From contig MWTB01000018.1 of assembly GCA_002050275.1 (NCBI GenBank), forward strand, positions 26,013-90,012: 64,000 nt of DNA, given 5' to 3'. The notes beneath the pieces were generated by a model. That model was given only the letters and a program-made list of their open reading frames with translations, made no database searches and was not told the origin of the DNA. This document shows, one piece after another, positions 53,155 to 60,965 of this stretch. Position numbers and translations under genes: made by a program. The stretch comes from Anaerolineae bacterium UTCFX1 (GTDB lineage Bacteria; Chloroflexota; Anaerolineae; Anaerolineales; Villigracilaceae). Every line of letters begins with the position of its first letter. Positions within the stretch are counted from its first letter, which is position 1.

Positions 53155-55136
53155 ATGTTTTCTCCTCTCGAAACAAGCGGAAGCCAAATCGTGAAAGCCA
53201 CTCCTTTTTCGGGGAGATTTTCGACGTTGATCTCTCCGCGGTGCTGGCGTACGATATCGTATGAGATGGATAAACCCAATCCGGAACCGCCCTGTCGTTT
53301 TGTAAAGAACGGTTCAAAAAGATGAGGGAGGTCTGTCGCAGGAATTTGCGGGCCCGTATTGCGCACTTCTACGCCGACTCGTTGCCCCTCTGGGCTGGCG
53401 CGAAGATTGATCGTAATTGCGCCCCCGTCTTGCGACTCAATGGCTTCAATTGCGTTTAAGCAAATGTTCATGAAAACTTGTTTGAGTCTGTCGCTTGCGC
53501 CGAATACCTCATATGACCGAACCGGTTCTGAAAGCGCGCATATGATCTTCGCTTTTTCCAGTTGCGGGGCGAGGACTTGCTTAACTTCGACAAGAAGATT
53601 AAATACATTAAGACGGGTAAAAGCTTTAGAACCAGGGCGGTATGTGTCGCGTAACTGCGCTACCAGATCTGAGATGCGATTGACCTCCATTGATGCAAGC
53701 GTCAGATATTCCTCAGAGGGATCGCCGGGTTTAATCTGATCTTGAAGCAGGAAAAGCGAATTCTTAACGGTTTGGATCGGGTTGTTGATCTCGTGAGCGA
53801 TAACAGCCACCATCTTTCCCAACGCCGATAATTTATCGGCTTGCACCAGTTGAGCGCGCATGGCTTGTTCATTATCTAAAGACTCTCTTAATTTTGTGAG
53901 CAGATTGGCGTTTTTAATGCCGATCGAAGCGTGTTGCGCTATGCCTTCCAGAACAGTGATAATATCTTTAGTGAAAAAATTTGGCTCATGGTGACTGGCG
54001 TTCAAGAAACCCAAGATCTCCCCGCCCGATTTAAGAGGAATGCCGACATACGATTTTACCCATTCTGAACTTTGTAGGTTTTGCCACTCCGGGTCATTAG
54101 TTGTATCGAGTTTCAAAACGGATCTTCCGCTTGCGATCATCTTTTTGAACGTGGGCCAGGAAAGCGGAAATTGAAAACCCAGCAGATTGCGCTCGATCTG
54201 CTCTAAACCTTCGTACCCAATGCGGCGGACGATATAGGTGTGCTCCCCTTTGATAAGCATGATATTGATAGCGCGGCAGGGAATTAATCGGCGTGTTTGC
54301 TTGAGGATTTGATCGAGGACTTCTTCCTGATTTAAAGTTGAATTGATCACCAGCGCGGTAGACAATAGGCTTGCGAGGCGTTGATTAGTAATATCTAGGT
54401 CTTTGGTCCGTTGAGCAACGCGCGCTTCAAGGCTGGCATAAAGCCGCGCATTCTCGATGGCTTTTGCCGTCTGATTCGTCAGCGAGAATAGCAGCTGTTC
54501 GTGTTCGGCGGTAAATGCATCCGACCGATAAGACTGAACTGATATCATTCCAATATAACCGCCTGTTCCGCTCGGTAAAGGAATTGCTATAACCGACCTT
54601 GGACTTTTCTCTGTATTGCTTAAGGGGGGAGCGCTGATTATACGGGCGCGCGCTTCGTCCCATTGATTGATGCGTAGGCTCTTCCCAGAGCGGATAATAT
54701 ACTCCGCGAGGCTTGCGCTTACTGCGTCGCGCCGGGGCGGATAACGCTTGCCTTCATCCCAAATATAGGAGTTTACGATCTCTGGGTTTTCCTCATCCAG
54801 TAGGACGATCGTAAACGAATCGCAAGACGTCAGTTTTCTTGCAGCGATATAGATCTCTACAAACATCGCGTCCAATTCAAACGTGGTTAGCGCCGTCTGG
54901 CTGATCGCGTTGAGAGTCGCCATATTCTCAGTGTGCTGCGCGATCTTCGCTTCTGCCTGCTCGCGCGCCGTGGCAGCCTCCATTGCGTTGCGCTCAAGTA
55001 TTGTACGATCCGCATCGAACTGCCAGTATGTGTCGTTGATCGTTCGCACGAGATCGGATTGTCCTTGTAAGGTCGGTTTCGACTCGCCGGTAAATTGTTG
55101 AAGTTGTTGTTTTAACAGGCTGTGCAGTTCATTCAT
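53151..55136 (-). CDS. GAF-GAF histidine kinase, NtrB-like catalytic part
   Basis: 661 aa, soluble. The N-terminus (1-60) is a coiled segment ending near DADRTILERN, a form often found in front of GAF kinases. GAF1 spans about 75-230 and GAF2 about 255-412. The H-box is H448 in VIAHEINNPIQTV, and the HATPase has FFTKRQGGSGLGLSIS. The AHEINNP type is related to NtrB-like kinases. It is coupled to the OmpR-type regulator by an ATG/TGA overlap, so the two form a two-component pair. Confidence 0.92.
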   Translation of the reverse strand: MNELHSLLKQQLQQFTGESKPTLQGQSDLVRTINDTYWQFDADRTILERNAMEAATAREQAEAKIAQHTENMATLNAISQTALTTFELDAMFVEIYIAARKLTSCDSFTIVLLDEENPEIVNSYIWDEGKRYPPRRDAVSASLAEYIIRSGKSLRINQWDEARARIISAPPLSNTEKSPRSVIAIPLPSGTGGYIGMISVQSYRSDAFTAEHEQLLFSLTNQTAKAIENARLYASLEARVAQRTKDLDITNQRLASLLSTALVINSTLNQEEVLDQILKQTRRLIPCRAINIMLIKGEHTYIVRRIGYEGLEQIERNLLGFQFPLSWPTFKKMIASGRSVLKLDTTNDPEWQNLQSSEWVKSYVGIPLKSGGEILGFLNASHHEPNFFTKDIITVLEGIAQHASIGIKNANLLTKLRESLDNEQAMRAQLVQADKLSALGKMVAVIAHEINNPIQTVKNSLFLLQDQIKPGDPSEEYLTLASMEVNRISDLVAQLRDTYRPGSKAFTRLNVFNLLVEVKQVLAPQLEKAKIICALSEPVRSYEVFGASDRLKQVFMNICLNAIEAIESQDGGAITINLRASPEGQRVGVEVRNTGPQIPATDLPHLFEPFFTKRQGGSGLGLSISYDIVRQHRGEINVENLPEKGVAFTIWLPLVSRGENI

Positions 55137-55279
55137 TACATCTCCGTTAGAAACGGCGCTGGTTGTAACCGGGCGTCAGCCATCCAGCGCGGCGCTTTTC
55201 CATTAAGTGCCCGAGAACCTTAAATTCTAATTGCGCGCAGGCATTCGCGCATGACAAATTCATTGTTAGACGACGCCTG

Positions 55280-56899
55280 TTACGGCAGCGAGAGCGGCGT
55301 GATGTAATGGGCGGGGATGGGCGCGAAGAGCTCTATCCAACGGCTTGGAACCCAGCCGGTCAAGACGACGTCGTCTTCCGTCAGCCATGAAATTTGGATC
55401 CACGCGCCGTACGCGGCAAGGACGGTCACCGGTGTGCCGCGCTTCAGAACGATCCAGTTTCTCTGCGCATCGCCCGGCGAATCGCTAACCCAGACATTTC
55501 CCGCGGTGACCCCGTGCGCTGGCATGGGCGTTGCAGTTGGAGTGAAAGTGTGCGAGGGAGTAGGAGTATGCGAGGGAGTAGGAGTGTGTGAGGAGGTAGA
55601 GGTGGGCGTGGGCGCTGGCGTACCGGTGGACGTTAGCGTGGGTGTAGGCGCGCTAGTTGAGGTCAGCGTGTTGACGGCGACGGGCGTGAAAGTTCGCGTA
55701 GAATTGGAAGGCGGGAACGCGATAGGATATAGGGCAATCGTGAATTGTAGATAGAAACAAGCTAACGCGACCAGTAAGACGGCGCTTATGCTCGCAAAAA
55801 CGTACCTGAGTTTTTGTTTGCCCGTCAATGCGCGGAGAGGTTGATTGCCGGCAAGGATCAAGACCAACTCTGCTAGCCCCGGTTGCAGGTTGGGGAGAAG
55901 CGCCGAGTCGCCGTTGTAGTCGCACAGGCTGTTGGCGAAGCGCACATGTAAATTGGAAACGTAAGCGCGCAACGTCGCATGGAAACCTTCTGTTTCTACG
56001 CCCGTGATTACGACTGCGGCATAAGCGTACTTTCCGCTTTCGATGATGATGGTCAGGTTGCCATATTCAATTTGATCCAGCCCTCCGCTCGCATTCCGAT
56101 CTTTGATGAACGCGTCGTTCACAAAATCGCGGATGGCGGTCAGCATGGCGCCGATTAGATCCGAATCTTGAACGTGTTCGCTGCCGGGGTGGCTGTGCGC
56201 CAGCAGCAATCCTGATCCGCGCTGAATGAGAAAAATTTCTTTTAGCTCGAATGGTAAAGCATTCCGCAGCGCCAATTCGGCGTCTGAAATCCCCTTTAGG
56301 TGCGCCCACATACGGTTGAAGAAACTGCTCGGACCGAAAGCGCTTTTCAAGCGTTTATCTAGATTGCGTTGAAATTCCTTGGCAAACTCGGAGATCGCGC
56401 GTTGCACCGTTTCTCCAATAACGGGATATAGCGCGTCCACGATGTCTTGACGCGAATCACGGATCTGTACGCGGATTGCCTCGCCCATGATGGGACCGAT
56501 CGCTTCCGCCATTTCATCCGGCGAATCGTGGATTGTACGCCGCACCAGACTCGTCATCACAGGATTTAACCGCTCAACGATTCCCTCTGCGTCTTGCTGC
56601 GCTTTGCGCTGAAGCAATTCCATATCTTTGCGCAAATCGGCGGATTGAGATTTGAAATCAATAGATTGGTCGCGTAGACCTCGAATTCGCTCTTGCGCCG
56701 CTCGCAATTGGGCAAGCGCATCGTTTACTTGTGCGTCGAGCGTTTGACTTTGAGATTGATTTTGAAGCCGAAATTCGTCGAATTGTCGTTCCAACGCCTC
56801 CAGCCGACCGAGGTCCTGATTTAACAGTATCGAACGGAGCGAGGCGATCAGTTCTTGAGATTCCGCATCGTGCGGATCGGGTGAAGGCGGCGCGTTCAT
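55280..56899 (-). CDS. Membrane protein with roadblock/longin-like domain, Thr/Pro stalk and SH3-like tip
   Basis: 539 aa. Coiled coil (about 30-110), a helical region with two similar halves (PDEMAEAIGPIMGEAI 127-142 and RQDIVDALYPVIGETV 150-165), then a probable roadblock/longin-like domain (217-330; IFLIQRGSGLLLAHS, SDLIGAMLTAIRDFVNDAF, NLTIIIESGKYAYAAVV). One membrane segment (about 366-392), a Thr/Pro-rich stalk (400-460) and an SH3b-like end (465-525, NVWVSD ... GWVPSRWIEL) follow. From memory, cyanobacterial proteins with OmpA ends share the coiled-to-roadblock part. Such domains regulate small GTPases, and a Ras-like GTPase is encoded divergently at 57990. The cytoplasmic side would face the GTPase and the SH3 tip the wall. 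Confidence 0.78.
   Translation of the reverse strand: MNAPPSPDPHDAESQELIASLRSILLNQDLGRLEALERQFDEFRLQNQSQSQTLDAQVNDALAQLRAAQERIRGLRDQSIDFKSQSADLRKDMELLQRKAQQDAEGIVERLNPVMTSLVRRTIHDSPDEMAEAIGPIMGEAIRVQIRDSRQDIVDALYPVIGETVQRAISEFAKEFQRNLDKRLKSAFGPSSFFNRMWAHLKGISDAELALRNALPFELKEIFLIQRGSGLLLAHSHPGSEHVQDSDLIGAMLTAIRDFVNDAFIKDRNASGGLDQIEYGNLTIIIESGKYAYAAVVITGVETEGFHATLRAYVSNLHVRFANSLCDYNGDSALLPNLQPGLAELVLILAGNQPLRALTGKQKLRYVFASISAVLLVALACFYLQFTIALYPIAFPPSNSTRTFTPVAVNTLTSTSAPTPTLTSTGTPAPTPTSTSSHTPTPSHTPTPSHTFTPTATPMPAHGVTAGNVWVSDSPGDAQRNWIVLKRGTPVTVLAAYGAWIQISWLTEDDVVLTGWVPSRWIELFAPIPAHYITPLSLP
55551..55586. repeat. 18-bp tandem repeat in the Thr/Pro stalk
   Basis: Two nearly identical 18-nt units (TGCGAGGGAGTAGGAGTA and a one-base variant) encode part of the Thr/Pro/Ser-rich stalk of the gene at 55280-56899. 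Such repeats can change in number and so alter stalk length. Confidence 0.7.
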
Positions 56900-56973
56900 A
56901 TTTTGAGCGACTTAACAACATGCGGTGCGTATGGACGCATCGCATGGCTGGAATAGACGAACATCGCTTCTCG

Positions 56974-57684
56974 CTATGATATAGAATCCTCGCCTTGGAG
57001 TTGCTGGGCGAGTTCAACCAGCAGTTGCATCATCTCGCGTCGCGAAACCTTTTGATTGCCAAGCGTCTTACCGAGGACGATCAGTTCATTTCGAAGCGCG
57101 TCGTTGTATTGAAAAGTTTCTTGCTGCAGACGTGTAATGCGTTCACCTTGCTCCGAATTCAATGTTTCGATCCGTGCGGAAAGTTTCTGCTGGGCTTTCT
57201 TCCAATCGACATTGGAAGCGTTCGCCAGCGAATCGATTTGTTCGGAAAGCGTACGCTGGACGGAACGCAGCTTCTCAGTTTGGTCCTTTTCCTGCGCGTC
57301 AATGCGTTCAACGAGCGACTGTTTGGCAGATTGCAACTCCGTCGTTTGTTTCGTCGTCTGCCGATCGTGATGATCGAGCGCTTCCTTGCGCAGAGCCTCA
57401 AACTGCGCGGCGAATGATTTACCCAACTCTGCAACCCGTGTCTCCACTAGATCGGTCAACCCCGTTTGTACAACTTCGATCCGGTTCTCCAGTTGGGCGA
57501 GACGCCGATCGATCGCTTTTGTTTGCCTGCCAAAGAGCAGATCGCGCACCCGTTCCAATTCGCCTGTTATCGCAGAGTCTACAGGAAGCGGGGCGGCTTG
57601 GTCTTGAAGCGTCATATTATCTTCAACGATAAGAGCGGGCGAATCCCTTTCAACTTCCATTGTTTGCTGTTCTTTATTGGGCAT
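56974..57684 (-). CDS. Coiled-coil protein, unknown
   Basis: 236 aa, soluble, no known domain. After a short acidic N-terminus (1-45) nearly the whole protein is predicted coiled coil by its heptad pattern (about 45-225), rich in Glu, Gln, Lys and Leu with no Gly. A shorter motif, LLFGRQTKAIDRRLAQLENRI (49-69), resembles the segment LNQDLGRLEALERQFDEF of the next gene, so the two may pair. AGGAG precedes the ATG. It is 74 nt upstream of the roadblock-like gene and divergent from the GTPase gene, so a common function is likely. Confidence 0.72.
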   Translation of the reverse strand: MPNKEQQTMEVERDSPALIVEDNMTLQDQAAPLPVDSAITGELERVRDLLFGRQTKAIDRRLAQLENRIEVVQTGLTDLVETRVAELGKSFAAQFEALRKEALDHHDRQTTKQTTELQSAKQSLVERIDAQEKDQTEKLRSVQRTLSEQIDSLANASNVDWKKAQQKLSARIETLNSEQGERITRLQQETFQYNDALRNELIVLGKTLGNQKVSRREMMQLLVELAQQLQGEDSIS

Positions 57685-57989
57685 GTCGCTCTCCTAGAAT
57701 TGAATAGGTTGAGATTTGCGCTAATCAAGCGTATTCTATCACTTTTCAACCGGCCATTACCAGTGTATCATTAGCGAGAAGTTTCGCCCCTCTTGCGCTA
57801 GCGTTGAAAAACAGGCTAAGGCGTATACGGTGTCGGAATACCGCTCCGGGCGAAGCGCAGAGTCGTGTTTTTTGCCCAAAGATCAGGGAATGTTGAGGAT
57901 TTCTCAGCGTTTGGCTCCTCGAAATAGCATCCAAAGAATTTTGTATCAGACTCTAGTCTGAGCGCTCTGGCGAAGGACGTTCATATCAA
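57685..57989. other. Divergent intergenic region, GTPase versus coiled-coil gene
   Basis: 305 nt between divergent genes. I see no gene; short frames here lack start signals and sense codon bias. Both promoters must lie here, but no strong -35/-10 pair stands out. A minus-strand TAGAAT near 57735-57740 is a weak -10 candidate for the coiled-coil gene. Confidence 0.4.
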
Positions 57990-58511
57990 ATGGAAATTAC
58001 GATCATTCAGAAGAAAGTATGCCTTCTTGGCAGCTTCGCGGTGGGGAAGACCAGCCTCGTGCGCCGTTTTGTCTATAACTCGTTTGAAGAGAAATACCTG
58101 AGCACTATCGGCGTCGCTATTTCTCGTAAGCAAACTCGAGTAAATGAAGGCAGAATTGTCAGCATGATCATCTGGGACTTAGCTGGGAGCGACGAATTTA
58201 ATGGAAAACATGTCAGTTACTTGCAAGGAGCGGCGGGGGCTCTCTTAGTCTGCGACCTTGCTCGCGCCGATACGTTCGCGATCATTCAAGAGTACCACGC
58301 CAAATTAAAGAGTGTTTCTCCAGAGGCTAGCATAGTCCTCATCGGGAATAAAACGGATATTGTTGCCGTTTCGGAGGAGTCGGAAGCGCAAATCGCGCGC
58401 TTGGCAATGCAATTTAACGCTCCTTATCTGTTTACTAGCGCGAAGACCGGTGTAAATGTAGAAGAGTGCTTTCAGGTTCTTGCCGAACAAATGATCAATA
58501 CCAGCGCATGA
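57990..58511 (+). CDS. Ras/Rab-like small GTPase
   Basis: 173 aa, single G domain. P-loop G14-x4-G19-K20-T21-S22, switch I Thr (T39 in STIGV), G3 WDLAGSD (D63-L-A-G66-S67), G4 N120-K-T-D123 and G5 T149-S-A-K152 are all readable. The residue matching Ras Gln61 is S67, so intrinsic hydrolysis should be slow and depend on a partner. No lipid-attachment motif or membrane segment is present. Its stop overlaps the cyclase start (ATGA at 58508), so the two are made together. The divergent roadblock-like protein is a candidate GTPase regulator. Confidence 0.92.
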   Translation: MEITIIQKKVCLLGSFAVGKTSLVRRFVYNSFEEKYLSTIGVAISRKQTRVNEGRIVSMIIWDLAGSDEFNGKHVSYLQGAAGALLVCDLARADTFAIIQEYHAKLKSVSPEASIVLIGNKTDIVAVSEESEAQIARLAMQFNAPYLFTSAKTGVNVEECFQVLAEQMINTSA

Positions 58512-59545
58512 CCGGACCGTTCTTTGAGGAATTATGGTCGGAGATTTTTGACGAAGAATGGGGATACGCAATTTTTGATTCCTCTGGGCGGCTGATAGAA
58601 CATCATCCACGCTTAATAGAGTTGATCTTTGACCCAAATTCCTTGCCTCTTGAGGGCAAAATCATACAGGATATTTTTCCTGAATTGATCGGATATGAGA
58701 AAGAACTTAATAAATTGAGGGGACAGAGAGAAGAGATCATTCGAATTGGGCAGATCTTTCGTCCAATTCTTCGCCAGAAAATAGGCTATGTCAGCTTGCA
58801 TGCAAAGGCGTTTCGAGACGGATGGTTGATTGCGATACGCAATACGACCGCTCGAAGCGAAATGGAACAACGGATCGTCCAGCAACGCAATGAGCTCAAT
58901 TTGTTGTCTCAAGAACTAGAACGAACCCGTTCTAAAACGGAAAAATTATTTCGAACTTTTGTGCCGGCGGTAGTTGTAGACGATTTATTAAAGAAGAATA
59001 CAGCCAAGTTGGGCGGGGAAAGACGAATAGTGACCATTCTTTTTGCCGATCTGCGAGGTTATACCTCATGGGCGGAAAAACATCCGCCGGAGATGGCGCT
59101 CCTTGCCCTAAACGTGCTCCTAACCTCTGCCGTTGAGATTTTGAATGAAAACGGTTCTACGATTAACCAACTTATGGGGGATGGGTTTATGTCTATCTTC
59201 AATGCGCCTATTGAGCAGCCTAATCATGCTGCGCTTGCTCTGGAATGCGCAAAGATGCTCGCTTGTCTTCCGGGGTTGGAAAGAACGGTGCGATTCGGCG
59301 TAGGGATTAATACCGGAGAAGCAATGGTCGGGAACGTCGGTTCGCCGCGCATGATGGATTATTCCGCTATCGGCACTACCACGAACATTGCCTATCGACT
59401 TCAACAATTAGCCGGACCCGGCGAAGCGCTTTTTACGCAAAGCACAAAAGAATCGGCTGGAGATCAATTTTTTCATGTTTTTCACGGTCGGTTTGAAATG
59501 AAGGGCATTCGAGAGGCGACTTCGGTCTATAAATTACGCTTGTGA
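58508..59545 (+). CDS. PAS-like/class III nucleotide cyclase
   Basis: 345 aa from the ATG at 58508, coupled to the GTPase stop; the longer frame lies inside the GTPase gene. A PAS-like domain (about 1-115), a coiled helix (115-150) and a class III cyclase domain (170-345). Metal Asps are D181 (FADLRGYT) and D225 (LMGDGF); transition-state N293 and R297 (TNIAYR) are present. The base-selecting Lys position is Q221, and the Asp/Thr position is S286, so ATP or GTP preference cannot be told. The product would be cAMP or cGMP. The GTPase may control it, as no other regulator domain is seen. Confidence 0.88.
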   Translation: MTGPFFEELWSEIFDEEWGYAIFDSSGRLIEHHPRLIELIFDPNSLPLEGKIIQDIFPELIGYEKELNKLRGQREEIIRIGQIFRPILRQKIGYVSLHAKAFRDGWLIAIRNTTARSEMEQRIVQQRNELNLLSQELERTRSKTEKLFRTFVPAVVVDDLLKKNTAKLGGERRIVTILFADLRGYTSWAEKHPPEMALLALNVLLTSAVEILNENGSTINQLMGDGFMSIFNAPIEQPNHAALALECAKMLACLPGLERTVRFGVGINTGEAMVGNVGSPRMMDYSAIGTTTNIAYRLQQLAGPGEALFTQSTKESAGDQFFHVFHGRFEMKGIREATSVYKLRL

Positions 59546-59564
59546 AATTTCTAAGGAGATAGAC

Positions 59565-59781
59565 ATGGGTATTTGCCCGCAATATTGATTTACAAAGAAA
59601 TGGGAACTTTTCCGCCGTCGTTCCCTGAATCGGCGCGTTGTTTTTTGCGGTTGTTCTATATTTTGTTGGCGTGTTCGATATCTTGCAAAAATCCCTAGGC
59701 GCGTTATTTTTCCCCGTATTATGCGGCGTTGCGACCTTTGCGGCGCTCTTGATTTTATTTGTAATCCTGCGACAAGATTAG
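59565..59781 (+). pseudogene. Decayed small two-helix membrane protein gene
   Basis: A strong AAGGAG (59553-59558) precedes ATG at 59565, but that frame stops after seven codons (MGICPQY). One base over, a frame encodes about 70 residues (VFARNIDLQRNGNFSAVVP, then a TGA at 59626-59628, then IGALFFAVVLYFVGVF ... ILRQD to TAG at 59779-59781) with two clear membrane helices. A lost base at the start and one stop codon would explain it. A TTG at 59638 could still make 47 residues with both helices. It is 19 nt after the cyclase, so it was probably part of the GTPase-cyclase operon. Confidence 0.5.
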
Positions 59782-60248
59782 TCCATTATGAATATGTATA
59801 ACTCAATGGGTAAGTCTCTGAGAGACTGTTTCTTAACTTCTTTTTTGAACGCGGACGCCACGGATTTCACTGATTTTCACGGAGAAACCGTTTAAAAAAT
59901 TTTCTTTTTCCATGTTTTCCACGAAATCCGTGTGCCAAAAGAGCAATGATTCGGACTTAAGAAACATTCTCTGAGCGAAGAACCGCTTGAAAATAAGGGA
60001 CGGGCTGAGACTCGTAAATCTCAGGGCGGAATTAATCGTCGCAGGCGCCTATCTCCAAAAATATCGCATGTTTTAACAATGGACTCGGCTGGATTTTCGA
60101 TCGCAGAAACTTTGTGTGAAGTTGTCCGACCGAAACGCTTGTGTCGCGTCTACGCGCTTTACGACAGGGGCGTTTGAGTTTTATTGAGCATGGAAATAAT
60201 CGAGTAAATCGCTTTTGCAAAAAGACGCGCTGACATACCCGCATCCAT
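59782..60248. other. Non-coding stretch with nested inverted repeats
   Basis: 467 nt without a credible gene. The left part holds two nested inverted repeats (listed separately). A minus-strand frame at 60032-60244 has no start signal and looks like chance. The region separates the GTPase-cyclase set from a truncated TPR gene and may mark a rearrangement. Confidence 0.5.
59821..59972. repeat. Nested inverted repeats, MITE-like
   Basis: Outer arms of 16 nt (59821-59836 and 59957-59972, one mismatch: AGAGACTGTTTCTTAA and its reverse complement) enclose inner arms of 10 nt (CACGGATTTC 59859-59868 and GAAATCCGTG 59923-59932). The 152-bp layout could be a small non-autonomous element. A partial look-alike sits near 35897-35960. 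No target-site duplication was confirmed. Confidence 0.45.
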
Positions 60249-60518
60249 TTAAGGAAAAGCCTGTGAAACTGTCCCGATGGTTGAGAGAAGAATTGGATGC
60301 AGTGAGGTCTGCGCCACGCGCGTGTAGGTGCGTAACGCCTCGTCGAATTCGCCGAGTTGGAACAACGCTAGCCCGAGGCTGTTGAGCGCCTTGGGTTGGT
60401 CGGGCATTTCTTGCAGGGCTTTGCGATACGCCGACGCGGCTTTATTCCATTCCTGATCCCACGCGGCGGAATGTCCCTCGCTCATTGCTTTCTGGAAGAG
60501 GTCTTCGTTTCCGGGCAT
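60249..60518 (-). pseudogene. Truncated TPR protein
   Basis: 89 aa from the ATG at 60518 (GGGGAC upstream); a longer frame to 60581 is unlikely. Tetratricopeptide repeats are seen (SAAWDQEWNKAASAYRKALQEMPDQ and PKALNSLGLALFQLGEFDEALRTYTRVAQ). The second repeat runs into TSLHPILLSTIGTVSQAFP, which does not continue the helical pattern, and the frame stops. The 3' part was probably lost by a deletion or frameshift next to the repeat-rich stretch to the left. Confidence 0.5.
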
Positions 60519-60620
60519 GTCCCCATTATAACGTAGGGAAAGGGTTGTGCCACTCCCGCAATGGTTCTGTTTGACAAACACCGATCTTTCAAACTTTTCA
60601 CTTACAATATTGGCTGCCCA

Positions 60621-60902
60621 CTAGCACTCTCCTTGCCCAGCTGTACTGCCAATCTCTATATTGCCCGTATCGGTCAAGTAAACAACGCTTGCGCTGAATA
60701 CTTGACGTTTTAGGCAGTCTTCGCGCGAAAGTTCTGACGTTGGAGAATATCCTTGGGGAATCAACGTCTGGGTGATGTTTGGTTTTGCTTCAAAAACAAA
60801 AGTTTCCTTGCTGTTCGGATAGCTAATTGTTACAAGAAACCCTGCTTCATCTTGAAATTCATCTACCCAAACGATACAGAATGATGGATCATTTACCGCC
60901 AT
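60621..60902 (-). CDS. Small protein, unknown
   Basis: 93 aa. Mixed beta-rich sequence with four Cys (C9, C63 and C93 among them) and no signal peptide, membrane segment or known domain. The upstream Shine-Dalgarno is weak. It lies between a truncated TPR gene and a lipoprotein gene in the AT-rich end of the window. I cannot assign a role. Confidence 0.45.
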   Translation of the reverse strand: MAVNDPSFCIVWVDEFQDEAGFLVTISYPNSKETFVFEAKPNITQTLIPQGYSPTSELSREDCLKRQVFSASVVYLTDTGNIEIGSTAGQGEC

Positions 60903-60965
60903 AACTTTAAACAGTTAGCGTTAAAACTCTATATCGAATAATCTGTTTCATCAAGCGTAGGTGTT

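Noticed and set aside
55551..55700. CRISPR-like or regulatory tandem repeats
   Set aside because: The repeats are in frame within a gene and encode a Thr/Pro stalk; units are adjacent, with no spacers.
60032..60244. 70-codon minus-strand frame
   Set aside because: No Shine-Dalgarno, odd basic composition, no likeness to the truncated TPR protein beside it.
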